Shown: positions 52,341-61,235 of the stretch, in pieces | Layout: every line of letters starts with the position of its first letter | Position numbering within the stretch: position 1 is the first letter of the stretch | Assembly (NCBI GenBank): GCA_905199445.1 | Contig: CAJKGK010000013.1 | Span: forward strand, 21,710 to 85,709 | DNA: 64,000 bases | Source of the DNA: an uncultured Lachnospiraceae bacterium | GTDB taxonomy: Bacteria; Bacillota; Clostridia; Lachnospirales; Lachnospiraceae | Reading direction: 5' to 3' | Notes under the pieces: model-generated | Databases searched by the model: none | The model's input: the letters and a program-made list of their open reading frames with translations, nothing else | What the model was told of the DNA's origin: nothing | Made by a program: the position numbers and the translations under genes

Positions 52341-53498
52341 TCAAACACCGAAAATTGCCATAAATGCTCCGGCTGCAACGGCTGTACCGATAACACCGGC
52401 AACGTTTGGTCCCATAGCGTGCATCAATAAGAAGTTTGTCGGATCTTCTTCTGCTCCGACCTTCTGAGATACACGCGCTGACATAGGCACTGCAGATACG
52501 CCGGCTGAACCAATCAAAGGATTGATCTTTCCGCCGCTTAACTTACACATAACCTTACCGAAAAGTACACCGGATGCTGTGGCAATGGCAAATGCAACCA
52601 GACCCAGAAGAACGATTTTAATTGTTGTCCAGTTTAAGAAAGCTTCAGCACTTGTTGTTGCACCTACAGATGTACCAAGTAAAATAACAATAATATACAT
52701 CATCGCATTGGAAGCTGTCTCTGCCAGCTGTTTAACAACACCGGATTCTTTAAACAGGTTACCAAGCATAAGCATACCAATCAGCGGTGCTGTCGAAGGA
52801 AGGATAAGAATAACAACAATAGCAACAATGATCGGGAACAGAATTTTTTCCAGTTTGGACACTGGACGGAGCTGTTCCATCTTGATCGCACGTTCTTTTT
52901 TTGTTGTCAGTAACTTCATGATCGGCGGCTGAATAATCGGCACAAGGGACATGTAAGAATATGCCGCCACGGCGATGGGGCCCATCAGATCTGTCTGTCC
53001 CAGCTTTCCTGCCAGATAAATTGATGTAGGGCCATCGGCTCCGCCGATAATGGATACAGCAGCTGCAGCTTCATTGCTGAATCCAAGTAAAATAGCCACA
53101 ATATAGGCAAAGAATACACCGAACTGAGCAGCCGCACCAAGAATAAAGCTCTTAGGATTGGCAATCAGCGGACCGAAGTCTGTCATTGCACCGACACCGA
53201 GGAAAATCAGTGACGGCCACATCCCCCATTCATCGCCTAAGTAGAAGTAATGCAAAAGACCAGCTGATGCGCTGCCGTCAGCAGCAGCTTCTTCTACAGT
53301 TTTCATAATATCCGGATACAGATTAACCAGAAGCATACCAAACGCAATTGGAACCAAAAGCAGTGGTTCATAGCCCTTCTTTATAGCAAGATAAAGAAAT
53401 GCACAGGCTACAAGAATCATGATAAAGTTTCCAACGGTCAAATTAAAAAATGCGGACTGGTGAATCAGATTTCCAAGTGTATCTGTAATGTAATCCAT
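52341..53498 (-). CDS. oadB: Na+-translocating decarboxylase beta subunit
   Basis: 385 aa, about nine to eleven membrane helices, the usual beta-subunit size. Hallmark segments are FLGVGAMTDFGPLIANPKSF with the functional Asp, IIGGADGPTSIYLAGKL and the C-terminal NPLIGSAGVSAVPMSARVSQ with MHAMGPNVAGVIG. It decarboxylates carboxybiotin and pumps Na+ outward. Family members serve oxaloacetate, methylmalonyl-CoA and glutaconyl-CoA decarboxylases alike, so substrate is set by the carboxyltransferase, of which there are two here. RBS AGGTTAAA; 26 nt upstream of oadA. Confidence 0.95.
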   Translation of the reverse strand: MDYITDTLGNLIHQSAFFNLTVGNFIMILVACAFLYLAIKKGYEPLLLVPIAFGMLLVNLYPDIMKTVEEAAADGSASAGLLHYFYLGDEWGMWPSLIFLGVGAMTDFGPLIANPKSFILGAAAQFGVFFAYIVAILLGFSNEAAAAVSIIGGADGPTSIYLAGKLGQTDLMGPIAVAAYSYMSLVPIIQPPIMKLLTTKKERAIKMEQLRPVSKLEKILFPIIVAIVVILILPSTAPLIGMLMLGNLFKESGVVKQLAETASNAMMYIIVILLGTSVGATTSAEAFLNWTTIKIVLLGLVAFAIATASGVLFGKVMCKLSGGKINPLIGSAGVSAVPMSARVSQKVGAEEDPTNFLLMHAMGPNVAGVIGTAVAAGAFMAIFGV

Positions 53499-53548
53499 TT
53501 TTTAACCTCCCATAAATGATTTCGGGAATTTACACATCAGTGAAAATC

Positions 53549-53920
53549 CTAGTTTAATGTAGCCAATACTGCGCCAGCTTCTACAGAGTCGCCAACTGCT
53601 ACATTAATACTAGCAACCGTACCATCGGAAGGAGCAACAATTTCATTTTCCATTTTCATAGCTTCAAGAATCAGAAGCACGTCACCTTTCTTTACTGCGG
53701 ATCCGGCTGCTGCCTTAACTGCAAGAATCTTTCCTGGCATCGGAGCATTCACGGCTACAGATCCGGCTGCTGCAGGTGCAGCCTTCGGTGCAGGTGCGGC
53801 TTTGGGTGCAGGTGCAGCCTTTGGTGCAGGTGCGGCTGCTGCTGTGGAAGCGGACGCGCCCACTTCTTCAACGGAAACTTCATAACTTGTACCATTTACA
53901 GTAATTACATAATTTTTCAT
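53549..53920 (-). CDS. Biotin carboxyl carrier protein (gamma/delta type)
   Basis: 123 aa. An N-terminal beta strand (MKNYVITVNGTSYEV) is joined by a flexible Ala/Pro/Lys linker (repeated APAPKA, about residues 29-50) to a biotinyl domain. The biotinylated Lys is in LEAMKMENEIVAPSDG. This is the size and layout of the GcdC/MmdC/1.3S carrier. The linker allows the biotin arm to move between the two carboxyltransferases and the membrane pump. Start ATG with AGGAGG. Confidence 0.95.
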   Translation of the reverse strand: MKNYVITVNGTSYEVSVEEVGASASTAAAAPAPKAAPAPKAAPAPKAAPAAAGSVAVNAPMPGKILAVKAAAGSAVKKGDVLLILEAMKMENEIVAPSDGTVASINVAVGDSVEAGAVLATLN

Positions 53921-53947
53921 GCTGATATCCTCCTAAAATTTGGCCTA

Positions 53948-54718
53948 TTACCATTGATTCGTACGTTTTCTGCGGATCGAACGTACCACAAGATTATCTA
54001 CGGATGTATTCATGGATGCGGCAACGGCTGCTGTAATTACAGCGACCAGTTCAAGATCATCCACTTCCTCTTCCTGAGTCTGCGCCGCAGCCGGCACTGC
54101 GGCTTCCACGCTTGCATCTGCCACAGCCTTCTCTTTACGTGCTTTTCTTTCAGCAAAGGCACGTTCTGCCTTGTTGATGTACTTAAACAGGCTGATAATA
54201 AATGCAATAAAGATTAAAACAATAAATACAGTCCCCATACCGATCACTGTATTCATCCCTGCCTTAGCCATGTTTTCGCCAAGGCTGTAGACTGGCTCGA
54301 TGTTAAAACTTTCCATCATACCTTCATCTGTATAATTCACAGTAAAAGTTGCCTGGCGTTTTTCAAACTGTGCATCAATAACCGCTGTGAGACCGTCCTC
54401 TGTTGCAGTCATCTCGAAGCTGTCTGCAGAAACATAGCTTCCCAGGTCTTCTTTGGAGTCATACCAGGAACGGTAGCTGGCCTTGATCGCCAAAGCTTCT
54501 TCATTACTTTCTGCAAGCTTTTCATTTTTTGTGTTCAGTAATTCCTCGATTGATGCATCATCAAGGGAAGTCAGCTGCTCAAGCATCCCCTCTGCGCTGG
54601 TTTTTACATCGTCTTCACTAAACTGAGTTGTATAGGTTGGCGTCGTATCCGACTTTGTGCACGCGGCCAGTGATAAAATGCAGGTAAACATGCATATTAA
54701 AGCAATTATCTTTTTCAA
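53948..54718 (-). CDS. OadG-family subunit fused to an N-terminal lipoprotein/DUF3887-like domain
   Basis: 256 aa, far longer than the usual 80-120-aa OadG. A lipoprotein signal (IIALICMFTCILSLAAC) is followed by a DUF3887-like domain (FSEDDVKTSAEGMLEQLTSL, to about residue 145). Then comes the single OadG helix NTVIGMGTVFIVLIFIAFII, a charged linker and the C-terminal signature VAVITAAVAASMNTSVD. It would anchor and assemble the pump complex, with an extra domain outside the membrane. Between the mmdA-type gene and the carrier gene, spacing 18 and 27 nt. Confidence 0.88.
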   Translation of the reverse strand: MKKIIALICMFTCILSLAACTKSDTTPTYTTQFSEDDVKTSAEGMLEQLTSLDDASIEELLNTKNEKLAESNEEALAIKASYRSWYDSKEDLGSYVSADSFEMTATEDGLTAVIDAQFEKRQATFTVNYTDEGMMESFNIEPVYSLGENMAKAGMNTVIGMGTVFIVLIFIAFIISLFKYINKAERAFAERKARKEKAVADASVEAAVPAAAQTQEEEVDDLELVAVITAAVAASMNTSVDNLVVRSIRRKRTNQW

Positions 54719-54736
54719 AGAACATTCACCTCTCTC

Positions 54737-56191
54737 TTAAATCGTGCCGTGTTTTTTGTCAGGACGATCCTCTCTTTTTGTATATAACATTTCAAAAGCA
54801 GCGATTACACGCTTACGTGTAGCTGCGGGTTCAATAATATCATCGACATAGCCGCGTCTTGCCGCAGACATCGGACTTGTCTGAAGTGCTTCGTACTCAG
54901 CGGCCTTTTCAGAAATAAGTGCTGCTGCATCTGCTGCACCCTTAAGTTCATCTGCATACATGATCTTCACTGCAGACTGCGCATTCATCATGCCGATCTG
55001 AGCCTGAGGATAAGCGTACACAACGTCTGCACCGATATGACGGCTGTTCATGGCCAGATAAGCGCTGCCATAGGCCTGATCAATAATCACAGATACCTTT
55101 GGAACCGTGGCATTGGCAAAAGCATACGTAAGCTTTGCACAGGCTCTTGCAATGGTCAGTTCCTCATGCTTTGTGGCTTTGTATCCTTTTACGTTGACCA
55201 GTGTCAGCACAGGAATAGAAAATGCATCACAGAACTGAACAAATTTTTCGGCTTTACGTGCACCTGCTGTTGTCAGAACTGCCTCAAAAGTTTCAGACAC
55301 TTCACCGTTTTCATCAAGAATCTCGGTACGGTTTGCAACCGCACCAACAGTCATTCCATTTAATTTAATAAAAGCTGTTACCATCTCTCTGGCATAATCG
55401 GCCTTACACTCAAAGAAATATCCCTGATCGGAAATATCACTTAAAATATATGCTGTGTCCTTAACAGAGGCAAGGACTTCATTTTCTCTGTTTAAATCAT
55501 CTGTACATTCTGGATAGACACTCACATCGTCGTTATTGGCCGGAAGCAGAGAAATAAGGTCGCGGATTTTGGAAATTACATCTTCATCCGATTCTCCGAC
55601 ATAATCAACAGCACCGGATGTTTTTGCCTGATACTCAGCAGATGAAGTATCACATCTGGAAATTTCATTTCCGTCCAGTGCGTTCGGTGTATTTACAAAC
55701 ATACGAGAATTTTCTTTAGTCATCAAAGTGAAATCTGTCATGGCAGGAATCATGGCTACACCGCCGCCGCAGGTTCCCAGAATCGCTGTCACCTGAGGAA
55801 TAACGCCGGATGCCATTGTCTGTTTAAAATACAGCTCGCCAAAAGCATTCAGGGCATCTGTGGCTTCCTGAAGACGCATACCTGCGCAGTCTACAAGACC
55901 GATGACCGGTGCACCTACCTTTAAAGCCAGATCATAAATCTTTGATATTTTTTTGGCATGCATTTCACCGATTGCCCCGCCCAGCACGGATGCATCCTGG
56001 CTGTATACATAAACCAGATTACCGTCAATGATGCCGTAGCCTGTAATTACGCCGTCAGCCGGGGTTTCTACTGCTGTCATGTTGAAATCTGTGCTTCTTG
56101 CATGAACCAAAGCACCAATTTCCACAAAACTGTTGTCATCAAGAAGCTGGTTAATTCTTTCTCTTGCTGACAGTTGCTTAAAATTGCTCAT
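54737..56191 (-). CDS. mmdA: Acyl-CoA carboxyltransferase (MmdA/PccB-like alpha subunit)
   Basis: 484 aa, two crotonase-fold halves as in PF01039. Visible are RERINQLLDDNSFVEIGALV, the acyl-CoA oxyanion segment TAILGTCGGGVAMIPAMTDF in the N-half, and VKGYKATKHEELTIARACA and AYGSAYLAMNSRHIGADVVY in the C-half. It moves CO2 between an acyl-CoA such as methylmalonyl-CoA and biotin; the exact acyl group cannot be read, and glutaconyl- or malonyl-CoA are alternatives. The ATG at 56191 follows GGAGGG; a longer frame to 56278 includes the promoter. First gene of the pump operon. Confidence 0.9.
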   Translation of the reverse strand: MSNFKQLSARERINQLLDDNSFVEIGALVHARSTDFNMTAVETPADGVITGYGIIDGNLVYVYSQDASVLGGAIGEMHAKKISKIYDLALKVGAPVIGLVDCAGMRLQEATDALNAFGELYFKQTMASGVIPQVTAILGTCGGGVAMIPAMTDFTLMTKENSRMFVNTPNALDGNEISRCDTSSAEYQAKTSGAVDYVGESDEDVISKIRDLISLLPANNDDVSVYPECTDDLNRENEVLASVKDTAYILSDISDQGYFFECKADYAREMVTAFIKLNGMTVGAVANRTEILDENGEVSETFEAVLTTAGARKAEKFVQFCDAFSIPVLTLVNVKGYKATKHEELTIARACAKLTYAFANATVPKVSVIIDQAYGSAYLAMNSRHIGADVVYAYPQAQIGMMNAQSAVKIMYADELKGAADAAALISEKAAEYEALQTSPMSAARRGYVDDIIEPAATRKRVIAAFEMLYTKREDRPDKKHGTI

Positions 56192-56249
56192 TTTTAGCCC
56201 TCCATCAAAATAAAATTTTATTAAATAAATCAAATTCTCTGCCGAGTTT

Positions 56250-56278
56250 ATTCTATCGCTTTTATCTAATTTTTTCAA
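56250..56278 (-). promoter_or_regulatory. Sigma-A promoter of the decarboxylase operon
   Basis: TTGAAA and TAGAAT with a 17-bp spacer on the minus strand, about 60 bp before the mmdA start and right behind the upstream carboxypeptidase gene. Confidence 0.65.
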
Positions 56279-56306
56279 GGGAATTTTGTCGAAAATTTCT
56301 ATTTTG

Positions 56307-57512
56307 TTAAGATTTTATCACACTTTGTTTCACCAGCCACAGTTCCATGACCCGATTCAGATAATATTGATAATCACACATACCCACATTGTCTTTAAAA
56401 ACGACCGGGAAACGATACAATACCCGATCATTAATTTTATATTCCACACTTCCGGCCAGCGCCCCGGCTGTCACAGGTGCCTGTACCTGGGTTACCAGAT
56501 GAATCCCGATTTCAAAGGTTTCATGGCGGCCCAAAAGCAGCTTGACAGTTTGGGCCTTGCACTCCACCCACGCCCGCTCTGACTGACCGCCAATCACCTG
56601 TACCGGCTCAAAGGCTCTGTTTGTAAATCCCACATCCCGAAGCTGGTAATTTTCCTTGCCGTAATTAATAAGCGTCATGGCATCTTTCCATTTCCATGTT
56701 TTATTGGGCGGCCATCCACAGCCCAAAAGAGCTATAACAAAGGTTCGCCCTTCACTCTTTACCGCTCCCGCATAACAGTATCCTGCACTGCCTGTAAAGC
56801 CGGTTTTTCCTGATATGGCCTCATCCGTCATCGTCAAAAGCGCATTTTTGTTATTGACTGTAAAAGAACGATGCCCGCTTAAATCACCAAAACTGTGAGA
56901 AGGGGTACGGGTAATTTCCAGAAAATCCTTATTTTTAATGGCATAGCTTAAAATTGTCGCCAGATCAAAGGCCGTTGTGGAATGACATTTATTTTCGTCC
57001 GAAGCATCAAGTCCGTTGGGAGTTATGAAATATGTATCATCACAGCCCAGCGCCCTGGCTTTATCGTTCATCATCTCCGCAAATTTTTCCACACTGCCGC
57101 CGATATGCTCTGCGATGGCAACCGCTGTATCATTGTGGGATTCCAGCATCAGAGAATAGCATAAATCCTTTAGCCGGTAGCGCTCCCCTTCCCGGATTCC
57201 CAGCTGTACATCCGGCATAGACGCCGCATAGGCTGACACATTCACCAGATCATCCATGTCGCCGTTTTCCAGGGCAACAATCAGTGTCATAATTTTTGTT
57301 GTGCTGGCCATGGGCAGCACCTGATCTTCATTTTTTCCGTAAAGAAGTCTTCCGCTGTCTCCGTCTATTAAAACTGCTGCTTTTGCATATAAATCCAAAG
57401 ATGTCTCCCCATCGCCGTTCCCGGCCATAACCGGAGATTTTTCCAAAATTCCCCAAACAAATATGATTCCTGCCAGTATCAGTGCCGTATACCTGCCATA
57501 TATTTTTTTCAT
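56307..57512 (-). CDS. D-alanyl-D-alanine carboxypeptidase (PBP5/DacF family)
   Basis: 401 aa, exported by an N-terminal signal (LILAGIIFVWGILEKSPVMA). The active site is complete: SxxK in MASTTKIM, SxN-type motif in LMLESHNDTAV, and KTG in ISGKTGFTGSAGYCYAG. A PBP5 C-terminal beta domain and amphipathic tail (RVMELWLVKQSVIKS) would hold it on the membrane surface, where it trims the terminal D-Ala of peptidoglycan stem peptides. One of three paralogues within about 7 kb. Confidence 0.92.
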   Translation of the reverse strand: MKKIYGRYTALILAGIIFVWGILEKSPVMAGNGDGETSLDLYAKAAVLIDGDSGRLLYGKNEDQVLPMASTTKIMTLIVALENGDMDDLVNVSAYAASMPDVQLGIREGERYRLKDLCYSLMLESHNDTAVAIAEHIGGSVEKFAEMMNDKARALGCDDTYFITPNGLDASDENKCHSTTAFDLATILSYAIKNKDFLEITRTPSHSFGDLSGHRSFTVNNKNALLTMTDEAISGKTGFTGSAGYCYAGAVKSEGRTFVIALLGCGWPPNKTWKWKDAMTLINYGKENYQLRDVGFTNRAFEPVQVIGGQSERAWVECKAQTVKLLLGRHETFEIGIHLVTQVQAPVTAGALAGSVEYKINDRVLYRFPVVFKDNVGMCDYQYYLNRVMELWLVKQSVIKS

Positions 57513-57630
57513 ATTCCCTCAGCCTTACATTTTTTCTATCATCCTATGACCCGTCTTTGCCCCTTAGAACACGTCGTCAGTCATTCACCCTCGATAAGGA
57601 CCGCGAATATTGTAATATTGAGGTGATACA

Positions 57631-58170
57631 ATGTCGTTATTTATTGCTTTTTTTATGAGCATCGCCGTAAATCTGGATAACTTTGCCATTGGAATGCAGT
57701 TGGGAATACGTAAAAAATCCATTCCTGTCAAATATAATATGATCATATCTTCCATATCCGGCCTCATCGCTGCCGCCACAGCAGGTATGTCCCTCGTTTT
57801 TCCCGACAGGCTTACTTCAGCGGCCGGCACGGCAGGCGCCTTGATTATTTTGATTTTCGGTATTTACTGCCTGCTTAAAAGGACACCAAAAGCAAGTGAT
57901 TCAAAACAACTGTCTGTCCTGTCTCCGAAAGCCGCCTTTGCACTGGGGCTGATGCTGGCTGTTAATGTCATCCCCCCTGCACTGGGTGCAGGCATTCTTG
58001 GCATTCCATGGTTTTATATGGGCATATTTTGTGCCTTGTGTTCATTTATATGCATGCATATCAGCAGCCGCCTGGGCACCCGGCTTAAAACAGCCCAAAC
58101 GGGTGCCTGTCTGGATCAGGTATCGGCACTTTTGCTTATTTTAATCGGTTTGATAGAACTGGTCATATAA
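57631..58170 (+). CDS. YtaF-like membrane protein (MntP/YtaF superfamily)
   Basis: 179 aa, six predicted membrane helices in two similar halves. SIAVNLDNFAIGMQLGIRK at the start and LMLAVNVIPPALGAGI in the second half are the conserved MntP/YtaF positions with polar residues in membrane. YtaF is annotated as a sporulation membrane protein in Firmicutes; cation transport is the superfamily activity. The ATG at 57631 follows GAGGTGATAC. It is divergent from the DacF-type gene. Confidence 0.85.
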   Translation: MSLFIAFFMSIAVNLDNFAIGMQLGIRKKSIPVKYNMIISSISGLIAAATAGMSLVFPDRLTSAAGTAGALIILIFGIYCLLKRTPKASDSKQLSVLSPKAAFALGLMLAVNVIPPALGAGILGIPWFYMGIFCALCSFICMHISSRLGTRLKTAQTGACLDQVSALLLILIGLIELVI

Positions 58171-58196
58171 ACTGCCCCAGGCACATGAACCTCCAA

Positions 58197-58247
58197 AGCA
58201 AAAAACTGCGGAGGCGACATGGGATCCGGTCATCTCCGCAGTTATCA
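58197..58247 (-). terminator. Terminator after the GNAT gene
   Basis: AACTGCGGAG pairs with CTCCGCAGTT around a 20-nt loop. On the minus strand TTTTTTG follows. It also faces the convergent ytaF-like gene. Confidence 0.7.
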
Positions 58248-58308
58248 TCAACAGCCCCTGATCAAGCAAAAAAATTCCGAGCCTTAACTCTGGATTTAAA
58301 CTCTGGGT

Positions 58309-58752
58309 TTATATATCCTTGATCATCTGATCATAGCCAATATAATCAAAACCCAGCCGCTTATACAGCCGCAGTGCGTCCTTATTTTCTTTTGTAACTT
58401 CCAGCCTAAACCGTCTGGCCCCCTTAAATTTTTCAAACATGGCATTTATAAACTGGGAACCATAGCCCTTGCCCCTCGTATGCTCACTTAAATACAGCTC
58501 CTCAAACATAACATTAAGCCCGCCGACTTCACAGGCATAATACCAGGACATATAAGCAAATCCCGCCAGTTTTTCATCATCATAAAGCAGATAGCCTTCC
58601 AGGGGATACTTCCCGCTGATAGCATCCTCAAAAGTCTGTTCCAGAACTTTTCTTTCGACCTGATGATCCACCGCCGGTCCCGAATAAAAATCAACAATCA
58701 TGTCCAGAGTTTCTGATTTAAGTTCTTTTGTCATTGGTTTAATTGTCAGCAT
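58309..58752 (-). CDS. GNAT family N-acetyltransferase
   Basis: 147 aa, cytosolic, a single GNAT domain. The acetyl-CoA pyrophosphate loop is in SEHTRGKGYGSQFINAMFE (R/Q-x-x-G-x-G/A, about residues 92-110), preceded by the beta4 strand VMFEELYLSE and followed by RLEVTKENKDALRLYKRLGF. Acceptor substrate unknown. It lies 43 nt downstream of the second carboxypeptidase gene on the same strand, possibly cotranscribed. Confidence 0.9.
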   Translation of the reverse strand: MLTIKPMTKELKSETLDMIVDFYSGPAVDHQVERKVLEQTFEDAISGKYPLEGYLLYDDEKLAGFAYMSWYYACEVGGLNVMFEELYLSEHTRGKGYGSQFINAMFEKFKGARRFRLEVTKENKDALRLYKRLGFDYIGYDQMIKDI

Positions 58753-58795
58753 AAACTTTCCTCCGTTTGTGTCATACCCTGTCGCCAGAGTAAAT

Positions 58796-59722
58796 CTATT
58801 GTATATGGCTGTAGACAGTCACAGCATCTAAAATATGATATGGCTTTGTCGTAGGATCCCCGCAGGCACCTGCAGTGAGCAGAATGTATTCCTGATCACG
58901 GATTTTTGCGAGACTGGCAAGGCACAGTCCTGCCTCCTGGGTATACCCGGTTTTTCCTCCTTCCAAAATCCCCCATTCCGACTGTGATGCCTCTTGTCTG
59001 GAAAAAATCGTACTCTCAAAAGTCAGTCCTTCATCATGAAAACCTGTAGGTGCTGTTGTATAGGTTTTGGATGTCAGTATTTTTTTAAACATGTCCTGAT
59101 CCAGCGCATAGTCCATCAGCAGCGCCATATCCTCAAGTGTTGTCACATGACGGTCATCATGAAGGCCGGTAACGTTGACAAAATGTGTGTGCTTCATGCC
59201 AAGGCGTCTGGCCTTTTCATTCATCAGCTCCACAAATGCCTCCTCGTTGCCGCTCACATATAAAGCCAGCGTCTGAGCCGCTTCGGCCCCGGAAGGCAGC
59301 AGTGTTCCGTATAAAAGATCTTTCACCGTGGCCGTCTCTCCCGGAAGAAAACCTGCCATGGAGGCATTCGCCTGTCTTAAGGGGGCAAATATATCTGAGG
59401 GCAGGGTGACCTGTGTATTAAGATCATCCACGGCCTCAATCGCCAGTATAGCTGTCATCATCTTTGTCATAGAGGCTGGATAAATCATCTCTTTGCTGCC
59501 GGATTCCCATAATACCTGATGATCCGATAAACGGATCAGAAGTGCATTTTTACTGTAAAGAGAAACCGGTTCCTCAGTGTCACCTATATTTTCATTGGCC
59601 AGAAGGTACACGGCATGTCTGTCCTTTTCCGGTTCATAGACTTGATTCAGCAAAACACAGCTCATGACAATACAGCATAAGCCTAACAAAAATCTTGTTT
59701 TTTCCTGATGCTTTTTAATCAT
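58796..59722 (-). CDS. D-alanyl-D-alanine carboxypeptidase-like protein with altered second motif
   Basis: 308 aa. An N-terminal membrane anchor or signal (FLLGLCCIVMSCVLLNQVY) precedes the penicillin-binding fold. SxxK is in YPASMTKMMTAI and KTG in EGGKTGYTQEAGLC. The usual SxN reads LLPSGAEAAQTLA, with Ala where Asn is expected. The C-terminal PBP5 beta domain is missing, which explains the short length. This is the VanY-like short DacA class; activity against D-Ala-D-Ala is likely but the altered motif may change specificity. Second of three paralogues. Confidence 0.88.
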   Translation of the reverse strand: MIKKHQEKTRFLLGLCCIVMSCVLLNQVYEPEKDRHAVYLLANENIGDTEEPVSLYSKNALLIRLSDHQVLWESGSKEMIYPASMTKMMTAILAIEAVDDLNTQVTLPSDIFAPLRQANASMAGFLPGETATVKDLLYGTLLPSGAEAAQTLALYVSGNEEAFVELMNEKARRLGMKHTHFVNVTGLHDDRHVTTLEDMALLMDYALDQDMFKKILTSKTYTTAPTGFHDEGLTFESTIFSRQEASQSEWGILEGGKTGYTQEAGLCLASLAKIRDQEYILLTAGACGDPTTKPYHILDAVTVYSHIQ

Positions 59723-59802
59723 CCATACTTCCTTTCAAAACAAATCTGTCTCATCGTGTGATATATGAAGTATTGACGAAAAATATGGAAAATATTCTGA
59801 AG

Positions 59803-60387
59803 TCATGTTTGAATTTTAAGTGCAGCCTCTGCTTCGGCCTCTGACTTAAATTCAGCCACCTTTGCCGGATCAATCACAGGGAGCTGATCCTGAGATTTAA
59901 CCCCAAAGGTTCTTAAAAATTCTTCTGTTGTCCCAAATAAAATAGGCTTACCCGGCGCATCCAAACGTCCCACCTCACACACAAGATGATATTCAATCAG
60001 TTTATTAATGGCATGGTCGCTGCTTACGCCTCTAATCTGTTCGATCATGGACCTGGTAACCGGCTGCTTATAGGCAATAATAGAAAGGGTTTCCAGCATC
60101 ACATCAGACATCGTATGCTTTTTTGGCTGATGGGTCAGACGCACAATATAATCATAATATTCCGGATTGGTACACATCTGGAAAGCATCTTCCAATTCAA
60201 TAATATGGATGCCTCTTTTTTCGGCTTCATAGGTATCCATCATCTGATGAAGAATCCTGCGCACCGTTTCCTCATCATGCCCCACAACATCTGCCAGATT
60301 TTTAAGCGGGACGGCCTTTCCCATGGTAAACAGCAGTGACTCAAGCACTGCCTTTGTCTTGGCTATATCCATCGTTTCTGTTTCCAT
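59803..60387 (-). CDS. scpB: Segregation and condensation protein B
   Basis: 194 aa, made of two winged-helix domains. TKAVLESLLFTMGKAVPLKN is the family start; MLETLSIIAYKQPVTRSMIE and EVGRLDAPGKPILFGTTEEF are its strongest motifs. It binds ScpA and, through it, SMC in the condensin that organises and separates chromosomes. The ATG at 60387 follows GTGGAGG and lies 47 nt inside scpA, so the two are coupled; a longer frame to 60423 lacks a ribosome site. Confidence 0.96.
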   Translation of the reverse strand: METETMDIAKTKAVLESLLFTMGKAVPLKNLADVVGHDEETVRRILHQMMDTYEAEKRGIHIIELEDAFQMCTNPEYYDYIVRLTHQPKKHTMSDVMLETLSIIAYKQPVTRSMIEQIRGVSSDHAINKLIEYHLVCEVGRLDAPGKPILFGTTEEFLRTFGVKSQDQLPVIDPAKVAEFKSEAEAEAALKIQT

Positions 60388-61144
60388 CTGCGTCCTCCAC
60401 CATGTTAATTTGTATATCATCAAACAGATGATCCTGTACGATCTGTATTTTTCCGCTTTTCATAAGTTCAAGAACAGCCAGAAAGGTCACGATGGTATTC
60501 GTCCTTGTTCTTTGCCGTTCCAGAAGCCCCCTGAAACTAAATTTCCGGTGTTCTTGTCCGTACGCCTCAATCTGTGCCATCTTATCTGCAAGACTGATTT
60601 CCTCTTTCTCGATTTTCCCGTATTTGCTTCGAATCGGGTCGATTCGGTCATTCTGCCGTCGGATTATGGACTTAAAAATCCCATGAAGCTTCTCCAGCGT
60701 CATGTCTCCCACAAGCTGTTTTAAATCTACCGGGGGTTCCTCATACTTTAACCCCTCCGGCAAAGTCATTGGCTTAAATACCGCCCGTCCGGCATCCAAC
60801 TGCATATCCTTAAGTTCTTCGGCCGCATACTTATACATCTTATATTCAAGAAGCCGTTCCACCAATTCCTGACGGGGATCCTCTCCGTCTGCAATCTCCT
60901 CATCCGTCTTCTTCTCCACAGGCAGCAGCATTTTGGATTTGATTTTTAGCAAAGTGGCAGCCATCACAAGAAATTCACTCATGATCTCCATATCCTGCTT
61001 TTCCATCTGATGAATGTATGCCAGATACTGATCCGTAATCAGAGAAATAGGAATATCGTAAATATCAATTTTATTTATATCAATCAGATGGAGAAGCAAA
61101 TCCAACGGCCCCTCAAACACCTGCAGCTTTACAGGAATCGCCAT
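60341..61144 (-). CDS. scpA: Segregation and condensation protein A (kleisin)
   Basis: 267 aa. KLQVFEGPLDLLLHLIDINK and IDIYDIPISLITDQYLAYI are the N-terminal kleisin signature; EFLVMAATLLKIKSKMLLP follows, and a winged helix near the C-terminus (TIVTFLAVLELMKSGKI) contacts the SMC head. It bridges the SMC dimer with ScpB. The ATG at 61144 follows AAAGGTGG. A promoter with TATAAT lies about 60 bp upstream. Confidence 0.96.
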   Translation of the reverse strand: MAIPVKLQVFEGPLDLLLHLIDINKIDIYDIPISLITDQYLAYIHQMEKQDMEIMSEFLVMAATLLKIKSKMLLPVEKKTDEEIADGEDPRQELVERLLEYKMYKYAAEELKDMQLDAGRAVFKPMTLPEGLKYEEPPVDLKQLVGDMTLEKLHGIFKSIIRRQNDRIDPIRSKYGKIEKEEISLADKMAQIEAYGQEHRKFSFRGLLERQRTRTNTIVTFLAVLELMKSGKIQIVQDHLFDDIQINMVEDADGNRNDGYSQDKGSA

Positions 61145-61203
61145 AAATACCACCTTTATTTCAAACCTTTGCCGACAAAGATTATTTTAGACTGTATTTG
61201 TTT

Positions 61204-61233
61204 ATTATAGCATGGTCACACAAGACTGGTCAA
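61204..61233 (-). promoter_or_regulatory. Sigma-A promoter of scpAB
   Basis: TTGACC and TATAAT with an 18-bp spacer on the minus strand, right after the terminator of the upstream isomerase gene. Confidence 0.65.
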
Positions 61234-61235
61234 AT

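Noticed and set aside
53758..53840. Short tandem repeat in DNA of the biotin carrier
   Set aside because: It encodes the normal Ala/Pro linker of this carrier family and needs no other explanation.
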